From Microbacterium murale (GTDB lineage: Bacteria; Actinomycetota; Actinomycetes; Actinomycetales; Microbacteriaceae): DNA of 64,000 bases. Location of the stretch: NCBI RefSeq assembly GCF_014635185.1, contig NZ_BMCM01000008.1, forward strand, positions 48,097 to 112,096. The letters run 5' to 3'. The notes below the pieces were generated by a model, which was not told the DNA's origin, searched no databases, and saw nothing but the letters and a program-made list of their open reading frames with translations. Positions 40,370 through 49,873 of this stretch are shown piece by piece. Numbering within the stretch: the first letter of the stretch is position 1; the number at the start of each line of letters is the position of its first letter. Both the position numbers and the translations under genes were made by a program.

Positions 40370-40825
40370 TCATTGCGTCGTCGTGATCCGGATCGCAGCT
40401 CGTTCGGCGGCGCGCTGCACGCGAACTCTCGGGTCGCGTGCGAGGTCGCTGAGCTGCGGAAGTGCGTCTTCGACCCGATGGCGACCGCAGACCTTTGCCG
40501 CCATCTCGCGTACGCGCCAGTGTTCATCGGAGAGGGCATCGATGATCGGCCCCGACGCCGATTGGTCGTATGCGTAGAGCAAGCCTCGCGCCGCCCAGAC
40601 TCTGAGCCAATACGTCGGACCGCTCTCTCCTCCGGTGATGGCCCATCGCGCCGGAGGACCGCCCAGCGCGTAGATCAACTCGGGGTCGACCTCATCGCCC
40701 TCTTCGCCCTCTTCACCCTTGAGCAGGGCGATGCATCCGGCGATCACCGCGTCTTCACCGCGGCGGACGCATTCGCGCCGCACGCGCTCCCTCGGCGAGA
40801 TACCCCATCTCGATCGGGTGGTCAT
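40370..40825 (-). CDS. HEAT-repeat protein
   Basis: A 151-residue all-helical protein. The middle shows Ala/Arg-rich helices with HEAT-like repeats: ARGLLYAYDQSASGPIIDALSDEHWRVREMAAKVC and LSDLARDPRVRVQRAAERAAIR. These bind proteins or nucleic acids in other families. The start ATG 40825 lies 8 bp after the stop of the alpha/beta hydrolase, so the two form an operon. No further function is visible. Confidence 0.8.
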   Translation of the reverse strand: MTTRSRWGISPRERVRRECVRRGEDAVIAGCIALLKGEEGEEGDEVDPELIYALGGPPARWAITGGESGPTYWLRVWAARGLLYAYDQSASGPIIDALSDEHWRVREMAAKVCGRHRVEDALPQLSDLARDPRVRVQRAAERAAIRITTTQ

Positions 40826-40833
40826 CGCGAAGA

Positions 40834-41844
40834 TCAGGCGATCGCGGCGTGCGGCAACGCCAGGTTCACGAGACTCACCACGAACTTTCCCGGCTCCTCG
40901 TGCATGCACAGGTGCGCCGAGTTCTCGAACCAGACGACGTCCTTCGATGGCGCCGTCACCTTTTCGATCCAGCGCTCGACGGGCCCCGTCGGGGTCGTCC
41001 AATCGTGGCGTCCGAGGAACAACAGCACGGGCACGTCGAACGCGATCCGATCGCGCGCATCGAAGCGAAACATGCCGGGAAGCACCGCTGGAATAGTCGT
41101 CTGCTGGCCGGCGCCGAAGAGCTCCAGCTCATCATTCGTGTAGTACGGCGAGAGTTGCGCCGATTCCGTCAAGTAGGCGGAGCCGGATCGATACGCCGAC
41201 AGTCCTCCGTAGTGCTGCGCCCATTTCCGGCAGGCGACGATTCGCTCGAGAGTCAATGGCTGGGCGCCGGGATAGTCACCGAGCGCCCGAAGCTCCGCGA
41301 GTGCTTCATCGTTCTGATCCGCCGTCGCGCTTCGGATGGCGTGGCCGAAGCTCTCGACTTCGTTCTCTGCGCCCGAGATCACCTGACCGACACCGATGTA
41401 GCCCCACAGCAGGTCAGGCCGCCGCTCGGCCAGCGTGACGCCGATGATCGTTCCCCAGCTGTGTCCCAGAACACCCACTTTCGTCACGCCGAGCTCGTCC
41501 TGCAGCCAGGCGATCAGTTCCACGAGATCATCGACGTATCTGTCGATGCGCAGGTCTGTTTCGTCGCTCGCTCCGCCCGCGGATCTGCCGCTGGAGCGCT
41601 GGTCATAGTTGACGACGGTGAAGAAGTCCTCAACTCCTCGCTGCCATATCCACGACGACGGCAGTGACGGAAGCGCTGGTCCACCGTGGCAGACGATGAG
41701 CACCGGGTTCGTCGTGCTTCGACCGCGGATCGAGACGAACTGCTCGACCCCGCCGAGCTCGACGAATTCCGTGCGATCGATCGCTTCGGGATTGGGAATG
41801 CGGCACAGATCCGCGATCACCGCGCGGCCGGTTTCGTCGCTCAT
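40834..41844 (-). CDS. alpha/beta hydrolase, proline iminopeptidase-like
   Basis: A 336-residue hydrolase. The oxyanion motif HGGP is at residues 53-56 and the nucleophile elbow GHSWGT has Ser129; YDQRSSGRSAG near residue 80 is a shared motif of prolyl aminopeptidase-like enzymes. The C-terminal HDW and SAHLCMHEEP supply the likely Asp and His of the triad. The exact substrate is unknown. TAGACT lies 6 bp upstream on the minus strand, so translation is likely leaderless. Confidence 0.9.
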   Translation of the reverse strand: MSDETGRAVIADLCRIPNPEAIDRTEFVELGGVEQFVSIRGRSTTNPVLIVCHGGPALPSLPSSWIWQRGVEDFFTVVNYDQRSSGRSAGGASDETDLRIDRYVDDLVELIAWLQDELGVTKVGVLGHSWGTIIGVTLAERRPDLLWGYIGVGQVISGAENEVESFGHAIRSATADQNDEALAELRALGDYPGAQPLTLERIVACRKWAQHYGGLSAYRSGSAYLTESAQLSPYYTNDELELFGAGQQTTIPAVLPGMFRFDARDRIAFDVPVLLFLGRHDWTTPTGPVERWIEKVTAPSKDVVWFENSAHLCMHEEPGKFVVSLVNLALPHAAIA

Positions 41845-41850
41845 GCGGTC

Positions 41851-41856
41851 AGTCTA
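41851..41856 (-). promoter_or_regulatory. probable -10 box, leaderless start
   Basis: TAGACT on the minus strand lies 6 bp before the ATG of the alpha/beta hydrolase gene. Confidence 0.45.
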
Positions 41857-41880
41857 GAAGGACGCTCGCCCGCATCGTCC

Positions 41881-43497
41881 TCACACGAACATCACGCGCA
41901 ACGGGGCTTCGTCGGTGTAGTTGCGCCCGAGCGGGCTGGTCCACAGGATCACGCCGTCGTCGAGTTGTTTCGCCGTCCATCGGTCGCGCGCATCGACATC
42001 TGGATGCTTGAGTGGATGGTGACTGGTGCAGAACAGGCACAGATTGCACAGGGCCGTCGGCCCGCCCTTGGCATGGTCATGGTTGTGGTCGATCTGGCAA
42101 CGGTGTGCGGGCGCGCGGCACCCGGGGAAGCGGCAATGCTGGTCGCGGGCGCGCAGGAACCGCTTCATCCCCGCGGTGGGGACATAGTTGTCGGTCTCGA
42201 CGACCATGCCTCTGGGGTCGAGGAACGCGCGATCCCAACTTCCGGCGCGACCGGCGAGAATTCTCGCGGCGTCAGGAGTCATGGGGCCATGGCCGTTGAG
42301 CTCGGCCATCGCATCGTCGTCGCCCGCGAGCGTCGAAGCACTGATGGTGATCTGAACGGTGGCTTTCACGGATCCGAGTGCTGTCGTCGTGACGCTGGTG
42401 GGAGTGGTCGTCAGCAGAAGATCGGCGAGGATGTCGGCACGCAGCTGATCCCTGGTGCGCGTGTCGTATTCGAGGGCGCCGTAGCCGTCGTGCATCGGGG
42501 TCGAGTCGTGGAACAACGTCTCGGTGTCCGCGTCAGCGTCGCCGTCGGAGTGCACGTCATCGATGTACTCATCGAAGTACTGATCCGTCGCATCGATCGG
42601 CGAGGCATCGCCGTCGCTTGCGGAGTCGCCGTCGCTTGCGGCATTCTCGTCGCTTGCGGAATTCTCTGCCGCGGACTTCTCCCACGGCGCTGGCTTCGCC
42701 ATCGAATTCCGGAACTCATTCTCAAGATCGATCGGCGGCTCGGGGTCGAAGGGAGTCTGCTCCGCGAGAGCGGCATCGCGCTCGGCGCGAATCTTCTCCA
42801 GTGTCGACCGACGTGGCCGGCGCCGGCCCTCGGGACGCGCCTGAGTGACGTCCGCTGCCATCGCCGTCAGCCGGTCATGGATGGCGTAGGCGAGGAGTTC
42901 GGGCAGGATCGCGGTCAACACCGCCATCCCGTCACCGTCGGACTTCACGGTGACGCTGCGTTCGGTTCGCGCACGGCGGTGCTGCTCAGACATCCCCTCC
43001 GGGTGCAACGCAGCGGCCACGCCACGGGCATGGGTGCGCGTGCGTGCGGCGGTGTCATTCTCTGCGAAGGGGAGTACCTGTTGCTCGTACTCCGCGCGCA
43101 GGCGCACCGCGTCGGGATCGCCGCTCACATTCGGAGCCGCGGCGACGATGACGTCTGCGTGCCGCTTGCTGATCGCGCCGGACGCCAACGAGGCCAGAGT
43201 CCCCGGGAACAGGCGTGCCAACGCCCATGCGCCGGTGATGTGGGTGGCAGCCGTGGTCGGCGGGATATGTCCAGCAGCCGCGTACTCGGCGCACATCGAC
43301 CGGAACGCGATCTCATCAGAACCAGGCTCCAGCGAACGCTCCTGTGCCAACATGTCGAGGCGCTCGGCCAACAGTTCAGCTCGTTGCGCTTCGAGGGCGC
43401 CGATCTGCATGCCCAGATCGCCCCAACCGTCGAGCAGCTCGCCTTGACGCGCGAAGGAATCCTCGAGTGTCGGACGCGGTGGGCTGATCGTTGCCAT
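41881..43497 (-). CDS. DUF222 domain and HNH endonuclease protein
   Basis: A 538-residue protein. An N-terminal helical DUF222 domain (to about 240) is followed by an acidic linker near 255-320 with repeated ASDGDSASDGDAS, and a C-terminal HNH domain at about 455-500 (FLRARDQHCRFPGCRAPAHRCQ, then DHNHDHAKGGPTALCNLC and CTSHHPLKH). Such proteins are numerous in actinobacteria and of unknown role; some copies move within genomes. The linker is rich in Glu, Asp and Ser and coded by short DNA repeats (about 42610-42665). Confidence 0.92.
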   Translation of the reverse strand: MATISPPRPTLEDSFARQGELLDGWGDLGMQIGALEAQRAELLAERLDMLAQERSLEPGSDEIAFRSMCAEYAAAGHIPPTTAATHITGAWALARLFPGTLASLASGAISKRHADVIVAAAPNVSGDPDAVRLRAEYEQQVLPFAENDTAARTRTHARGVAAALHPEGMSEQHRRARTERSVTVKSDGDGMAVLTAILPELLAYAIHDRLTAMAADVTQARPEGRRRPRRSTLEKIRAERDAALAEQTPFDPEPPIDLENEFRNSMAKPAPWEKSAAENSASDENAASDGDSASDGDASPIDATDQYFDEYIDDVHSDGDADADTETLFHDSTPMHDGYGALEYDTRTRDQLRADILADLLLTTTPTSVTTTALGSVKATVQITISASTLAGDDDAMAELNGHGPMTPDAARILAGRAGSWDRAFLDPRGMVVETDNYVPTAGMKRFLRARDQHCRFPGCRAPAHRCQIDHNHDHAKGGPTALCNLCLFCTSHHPLKHPDVDARDRWTAKQLDDGVILWTSPLGRNYTDEAPLRVMFV

Positions 43498-43503
43498 ACT
43501 TCG

Positions 43504-43509
43504 AGTCTA
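43504..43509 (-). promoter_or_regulatory. probable -10 box, leaderless start
   Basis: TAGACT on the minus strand lies 6 bp before the ATG of the DUF222/HNH gene. The region upstream is AT-rich for this genome. Confidence 0.45.
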
Positions 43510-43570
43510 GAACATAGCTTCGAAAGAAACAAGAGCCAAGTTCTGATTTCTCGACTCTTTGTACGCAGAT

Positions 43571-44500
43571 TCAGATGCGTCGACGCCTGGCCTTCAACCT
43601 CACGTTCGGCAGCTCCGGAGCGGGGATGCGCTCGGCCCCGTGGGTCACGACGTGCCCGAATCGAGCGGACGCGGCATCCGGGGTCTCCCAATCGGTACGC
43701 GCCTGAGCGATCTCGTCGTGCGTGCGGCCGGCGAAGTTCCACCACATCACCAGGCCCTCTTCGAACGGCTCGCCGCCGAGGACGAAGAGCAGCGCGCCCT
43801 CGGCGCTCGAAACGGAGACCTCCGAGCGCGTGTCCCCGAGGTACAACATCTCGTTACGCACCACCGGGCGTGAGTCGATCGAGACGTCACCCTCGACCAG
43901 CACGATCGCGTGCTCCCACGCCTCATCGAGCGGCAGGGTGACGCGGCTCCCTGCCGGCAGCGCGATCTCGGCCCCGACGATCGGCGTGTGCGCTGTCGCG
44001 GGCGAGCGGATGCCGGCGAACTCACCGAGCACGACCGTCGCTGTGGCATCGGAACCTGAGGAAGCCGGGATCGCCACTGTGGGAAGTGACGTGTGCTGCT
44101 CGAACCCACCCGCACCATGTCGCGCTGGCTCCGGCAGCACGACCCAGAGCTGCAGGGCGTCGAGCGGAATCGGCTCTTCGCCGAGTGAGTACTCGGAGTG
44201 CGAGATGCCGTTCCCCGCGGTCATGAGGTTCAGCTGCCCGCGCTTCAGGGTCACGTCGCTGTCGACCGAGTCGCGGTGGCGCATGTCACCGACGAGCGGC
44301 CACGTGACGGTCTGCAGGCCGATGTGCGGATGCGGCTCGACCCGCATCCGCACCGGTCCTGGCCCGAAGCGATCGAGGAAGCACCAGGCTCCGACCGTCG
44401 GCAGATCGCGGTTAGGCAAGGTGCGCAGAACGCTCATGCCGCGCACGCCGCCGAGCGGCACCTCGCGCGGTTCGAGCGAGATGGTGCGCCGGCCGATCAT
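43571..44500 (-). CDS. pirin family protein
   Basis: A 309-residue bicupin. RMRVEPHPHIGLQTVTWPLVG carries metal ligands His57 and His59; the third is in MTAGNGISHSEYS near 105. The C-terminal cupin ends with FEEGLVMWWNFAGRTHDEI. Pirins bind iron and some oxidise quercetin; the native substrate here is unknown. ATG 44500 overlaps the stop of the upstream GNAT gene (ATGA), so they are co-transcribed. Confidence 0.93.
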   Translation of the reverse strand: MIGRRTISLEPREVPLGGVRGMSVLRTLPNRDLPTVGAWCFLDRFGPGPVRMRVEPHPHIGLQTVTWPLVGDMRHRDSVDSDVTLKRGQLNLMTAGNGISHSEYSLGEEPIPLDALQLWVVLPEPARHGAGGFEQHTSLPTVAIPASSGSDATATVVLGEFAGIRSPATAHTPIVGAEIALPAGSRVTLPLDEAWEHAIVLVEGDVSIDSRPVVRNEMLYLGDTRSEVSVSSAEGALLFVLGGEPFEEGLVMWWNFAGRTHDEIAQARTDWETPDAASARFGHVVTHGAERIPAPELPNVRLKARRRRI

Positions 44501-44823
44501 CGGCCGACGGCATCCGTCGGGTCGGTCGGAAGCTGCGGCCAGCGGATCTCCGCGCCCGCGACCTCGTGCGACTTCAGGTACTTCGCGATGTACGGGCAGT
44601 ACGGCACGATCGTGTCGCCGGATGCTGCGGCATCCGCCAGCGCGCCCGCGGCGAGAATCGACGCCAGACCTTTCCCCTGGAAAGCGGGATCGACTTCGGT
44701 GTGGACGAAGCGGATCTCGCCAGGCCGCTGATCGAACTTCGCGAAACCGGCGAGGACGTCGCCGACGCGGATCTCATAGCGGGAGGCTTCGTCGTTGCGG
44801 GAGACGGTGGTGTCGTCGGTCAT
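44497..44823 (-). CDS. GNAT-like N-acetyltransferase (YjdJ/Gcn5-related)
   Basis: A 108-residue minimal acetyltransferase of the short Gcn5-related type (YidJ/NATD1-like). FAKFDQRPGEIRFVHTEVDPAFQGKGLASILAAGAL has the acetyl-CoA pyrophosphate loop (FQGKGLAS), and IVPYCPYIAKYLKSHE is the typical end. The start ATG 44823 has AAGGAG upstream and gives the normal length. It is the first gene of the GNAT-pirin pair and is divergent from recQ. Confidence 0.9.
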   Translation of the reverse strand: MTDDTTVSRNDEASRYEIRVGDVLAGFAKFDQRPGEIRFVHTEVDPAFQGKGLASILAAGALADAAASGDTIVPYCPYIAKYLKSHEVAGAEIRWPQLPTDPTDAVGR

Positions 44824-44889
44824 GGATGCTCCTTCGCGTTGTCCGCCGGTTATCCCCACCCTAGGACGGCGGGCGTCGGCAGGGGTCGT

Positions 44890-44895
44890 TACGCT
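44890..44895 (+). promoter_or_regulatory. probable -10 box of recQ
   Basis: TACGCT lies 6 bp before the ATG at 44902; the intervening GGAGGG could also serve as a very close ribosome binding sequence. Confidence 0.35.
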
Positions 44896-44901
44896 GGAGG
44901 G

Positions 44902-46917
<2,016 letters not shown>

Positions 46918-46924
46918 CCGGGCG

Positions 46925-47353
46925 TCAGCGAGTCGAAGCCGCCGCCTCGGCGAACTCCTCGGCATGCACAGACACCGTGGCGGCGCCACCGATGAGCTTC
47001 GACACAGGGCAGCGGGCATGAGCGGCGTCGAGCACGCGCCGAGTCTCCTCGCCTGAGGCGTCCTCGACCGACAAGAATGCGTCGACGTGGAACTCGTACC
47101 CACCCGTCGAGGCGTCGTGCAGCTCCACCTCGACACGCACCGCGGTCCGCGTGCGTCGCGCGACGACAGCCTGCGCCGTGGCGTTCAGGCATGTCGCCCA
47201 GGCGAGGGCCAGCAACTGCTCCGGGTTCGTCCCGGCCGGATCGCGATCGGGGTTCAGCGGTGACGACACCGTCACGGTCAAACCCTCCGGCACGCCGGCA
47301 GTGCCGTCTCCGCCGTCGCTGTTGATCGCCTCTGTCCGGTACCTCATGCTCAT
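46925..47353 (-). CDS. OsmC/Ohr family hydroperoxide reductase
   Basis: A 142-residue thiol peroxidase of the Ohr type. Peroxidatic Cys55 is in LAWATCLNATAQ and the second Cys115 in ARCPVSKLIG; the Arg of the active site is in the N-terminal half (DRDPAGTNPEQLLAL). It detoxifies organic hydroperoxides. The start is ATG 47353, or the internal ATG at 47347. A palindrome containing TATAGT on both strands lies 4-16 bp before it. Confidence 0.92.
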   Translation of the reverse strand: MSMRYRTEAINSDGGDGTAGVPEGLTVTVSSPLNPDRDPAGTNPEQLLALAWATCLNATAQAVVARRTRTAVRVEVELHDASTGGYEFHVDAFLSVEDASGEETRRVLDAAHARCPVSKLIGGAATVSVHAEEFAEAAASTR

Positions 47354-47357
47354 ACCT

Positions 47358-47369
47358 CAACTATAGTTG
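47358..47369. promoter_or_regulatory. palindromic divergent -10 element
   Basis: CAACTATAGTTG is a perfect 12-bp palindrome. Read on either strand it contains TATAGT, a near-consensus -10. It lies between the OsmC/Ohr gene and metN and ends just before the OsmC ATG, so one sequence may start transcription both ways; an operator role is the alternative. Confidence 0.55.
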
Positions 47370-47427
47370 GACTCAGTACACCAACTCCGGGCGATGAAGC
47401 CGCGAACGAAGGAAGCGGCACGCATCG

Positions 47428-48201
47428 ATGGATATCTCGAGCACGACGATCGTCGAGTTCAGCGACGTCAGCAAGCGCTACGACGACCGCCCGGATCAGC
47501 CCCGGGCGCTCGACGGCATCGATCTGAGCATCTACCGCGGTGAGATCTTCGGCGTCATCGGCGAGAGTGGCGCGGGCAAGACCACGCTTCTCGAGCTCAT
47601 CAATGGGCTCACCACGACTGACGAGGGTGAGGTGCGCGTCGACGGCACGCCGGTGGCCGGGCGCAGCCGCCGAGAGATGCGGATGCTCCGGCGGAACATC
47701 GGCGTCGTGTTCCAGGGTGTCCACCTGCTCAGCAGCCGGACGGTGCGTCAGAACGTCGCGCTCGGACTCCAGATCGGCCGTCGGGCAGGCATCGCCAGGA
47801 GCCGCGCCGAAGAGCGCGCAGCAGTAGACGAGATGCTCGCCTTCGTCGGACTCACGCATCGCGCCGACCATCACCCCGCCGAACTCAGCGGAGGGGAGAA
47901 GCAGCGCGTCGGACTCGCCAGAGCCCTGGTCACGCGGCCGCCGCTGCTGCTCTGCGACGAACCGACGTCGTCGCTGGATGCCAGCACGACCGCCGAGGTG
48001 CTCCGAGTGCTGCTCGACGCCCGCGAGAAGTTCGGGACCACGATCGTCGTGATCTCCCACGATCTCGACGTCGTGAAGGCGATCTGCGATCGGGCGCTGC
48101 TGCTCGAGAAGGGGCGCATGCGCGAGCTCTTCGCCGTGAAGAAGACCGATCTGCGGACCATGCCCAGTTATCACGAGCAGGTCAAGCGAGAGCTGATGTG
48201 A
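47428..48201 (+). CDS. metN: methionine-type ABC transporter ATP-binding protein
   Basis: A 257-residue ATPase. Walker A GESGAGKTTLLELI near residue 47, Q-loop FQGVHLL, signature LSGGEKQRVGLARAL, Walker B LLCDEPTSSLD, H-loop VISHDLDVV. The length lacks the C-terminal NIL (ACT-like) domain that lets E. coli MetN sense methionine, so this subunit is probably not feedback-inhibited that way. metI and metQ follow. The substrate (methionine) is inferred from the NlpA-type binding protein. Confidence 0.9.
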   Translation: MDISSTTIVEFSDVSKRYDDRPDQPRALDGIDLSIYRGEIFGVIGESGAGKTTLLELINGLTTTDEGEVRVDGTPVAGRSRREMRMLRRNIGVVFQGVHLLSSRTVRQNVALGLQIGRRAGIARSRAEERAAVDEMLAFVGLTHRADHHPAELSGGEKQRVGLARALVTRPPLLLCDEPTSSLDASTTAEVLRVLLDAREKFGTTIVVISHDLDVVKAICDRALLLEKGRMRELFAVKKTDLRTMPSYHEQVKRELM

Positions 48202-48872
48202 TGAGCTGGCTCACCGACCTTCTCTCCGAGTACGGCGGCGATATCGCCGAGGCGCTCGCCGAGACCGGGTACATGATGCTCGTGTCGCTGGCGTCCGCCG
48301 TACTGATCGGCCTCCCGCTCGGGACGGTCGTGTTCCTCACGCAGCGCGGGGGGATCGCAGAGAATCGCCCGATCTGGTCGATCGCGAACATGTACATCAA
48401 CATCGTCCGCTCCTTCCCCTTCCTTCTGCTCGTGGTCTTTCTCATCCCGTTCACGCGCGCAGTGGTCGGTACGAGCTTCGGCACGCAGGCATCGACCCTG
48501 CCGCTGTGCTTCGTCGCGGTTGCGATCTACGCGCGGCTGGTCGAGCAGATCCTGCGGGAGATCCCGCCCGGTATCTCCCGTGTCGCCGTCGCCATGGGCA
48601 CCACGCTCCCGCAGGCGGTGTTCCGCGTCCTGCTGCCCGAAGCCCGCTCCGGTCTCGTCTACGCCCTCACCTCCGCCGCGATCAGCCTGTTGTCGTACTC
48701 GACCGTGCTCGGCGTCGTGGGCGGCGGAGGCATCGGTGACTTCGCCATGCGCTACGGCTACCAGGAATACAACGACGCGCTCATGTACATCACGATCGCG
48801 ATCATCGTCGTCTGCGTGCTGGTGATCCAGGCGGTCGGCCACCGTGCATCGGAACGACTCGATCACCGCTGA
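48201..48872 (+). CDS. metI: methionine-type ABC transporter permease
   Basis: A 223-residue permease of five to six helices. The coupling loop EIPPGISRVAVAMGTTLPQAVFRVLLPEA near residue 120-150 is the EAA motif of MetI. ATG 48201 overlaps the metN stop by one base (TGATG); GTG 48198 is an alternative. LSYSTVLGVVGGGGIGDFAMRYGY is the typical MetI C-terminal helix. Confidence 0.93.
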   Translation: MSWLTDLLSEYGGDIAEALAETGYMMLVSLASAVLIGLPLGTVVFLTQRGGIAENRPIWSIANMYINIVRSFPFLLLVVFLIPFTRAVVGTSFGTQASTLPLCFVAVAIYARLVEQILREIPPGISRVAVAMGTTLPQAVFRVLLPEARSGLVYALTSAAISLLSYSTVLGVVGGGGIGDFAMRYGYQEYNDALMYITIAIIVVCVLVIQAVGHRASERLDHR

Positions 48873-48900
48873 GAAGACACCTACGAAGAGAGAAGGACCA

Positions 48901-49722
48901 ATGAGAACCGCACGTATCGGCATCCTCGCCGCCGGCATCGGAGCCACCATGATGTTGGCCGGATGCGCGTCGGATCAGGCGTCCGAAGACGCTGATGCCG
49001 CAGCATCCGAACCTGTCGTGTTGAAGATCGCGGCCGTGACGGCGCCCATGACGGATGTCGTCGAGGCCGCCGGCGAGGCGATCGAGGACGGCTACGAGAT
49101 CGAGCTCGTCGAGGTCTCTGACTACATCACGGCCAACACGATCGTGAACGACGGCGATGCCTACGGCAACTTCTCGCAGCACGAGCCGTACATGCAGGAG
49201 TTCAACGCGGCGAACGACGCCTCCCTCGTGGCCGTGCAGCCGGTTTACAACTTCGTGATCGCCTTCTACTCGAAGACGCTCGACGACATCGCCGACCTGC
49301 CAGACGGCGCCACCATCGCCGTGCCGAATGACGCGTCGAACCTCGGCCGCGCCCTCAAGCTGCTCGACGCCGAGGGGGTCATCACTCTCGCCGCAGACGT
49401 GGATCCGTACTCCGCCACCGTCGAAGACATCGCCGAGAACCCGAAGAACGTCGAGTTCCTCGAGGTGCCGATCGCATCGCTGAACTCCGCGTACGAGGAG
49501 GCCGACCTGGTGTTCCAGTGGCCATCGCACATCGCGGCTCTCGGACTCAATCCCGAAGACGACGGTCTCATCACGGAACTCGACGATCGGTTCGCGCTGC
49601 ACCTCGCGGTCCGTGAAGAGGATGCCGACAGCGAGGCGACCGAGGCGCTGAAGGCCGCATTCTCCAGCGACGAGGTGCGCGATGTCATCGAGTCCAACGG
49701 CACGATCGACGTCGCGTTCTGA
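48901..49722 (+). CDS. metQ: MetQ/NlpA family substrate-binding lipoprotein
   Basis: A 273-residue lipoprotein. The lipobox MLAGC puts the lipidated Cys at 22. The body has YITANTIVNDGDAYGNFSQHEPYMQEFN and TIAVPNDASNLGRALKLLDAEGVI, the NlpA fold, and a C-terminal NGTIDVAF. Binding of D- or L-methionine is known for the family. ATG 48901 with AGAGAAGGA just upstream is preferred over an earlier in-frame ATG inside metI. No S-box or other riboswitch is visible upstream of metN. Confidence 0.92.
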   Translation: MRTARIGILAAGIGATMMLAGCASDQASEDADAAASEPVVLKIAAVTAPMTDVVEAAGEAIEDGYEIELVEVSDYITANTIVNDGDAYGNFSQHEPYMQEFNAANDASLVAVQPVYNFVIAFYSKTLDDIADLPDGATIAVPNDASNLGRALKLLDAEGVITLAADVDPYSATVEDIAENPKNVEFLEVPIASLNSAYEEADLVFQWPSHIAALGLNPEDDGLITELDDRFALHLAVREEDADSEATEALKAAFSSDEVRDVIESNGTIDVAF

Positions 49723-49785
49723 GCCGAGCTCTGGCGGACCGGCTGTGGCCTCGCGACAACTCGACCTGACCGCGTGACGCGAGCG

Positions 49786-49827
49786 CGTTGGAGGTTGCGC
49801 ACACATCACTTGGTAGCCCGTTGGAGG
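49786..49827 (+). repeat. direct repeat in promoter region of the acyl-CoA oxidase gene
   Basis: CGTTGGAGG at 49786-49794 recurs at 49819-49827, 33 bp apart, about three helical turns, in the 151-bp gap before the acyl-CoA oxidase-like gene. It may be a regulator site; chance is possible. Confidence 0.3.
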
Positions 49828-49873
49828 ACTCCTACGGTTGAAGCATCCTTACTTCTCTCTGAGAGGAACTCTC

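Noticed and set aside
43571-43873. Small plus-strand frames opposite the pirin gene
   Set aside because: Shadow frames of a conserved bicupin gene without start signals.
47370-47427. S-box/SAM riboswitch before metN
   Set aside because: Only 58 bp are available and no S-box conserved elements or terminator hairpin can be drawn.
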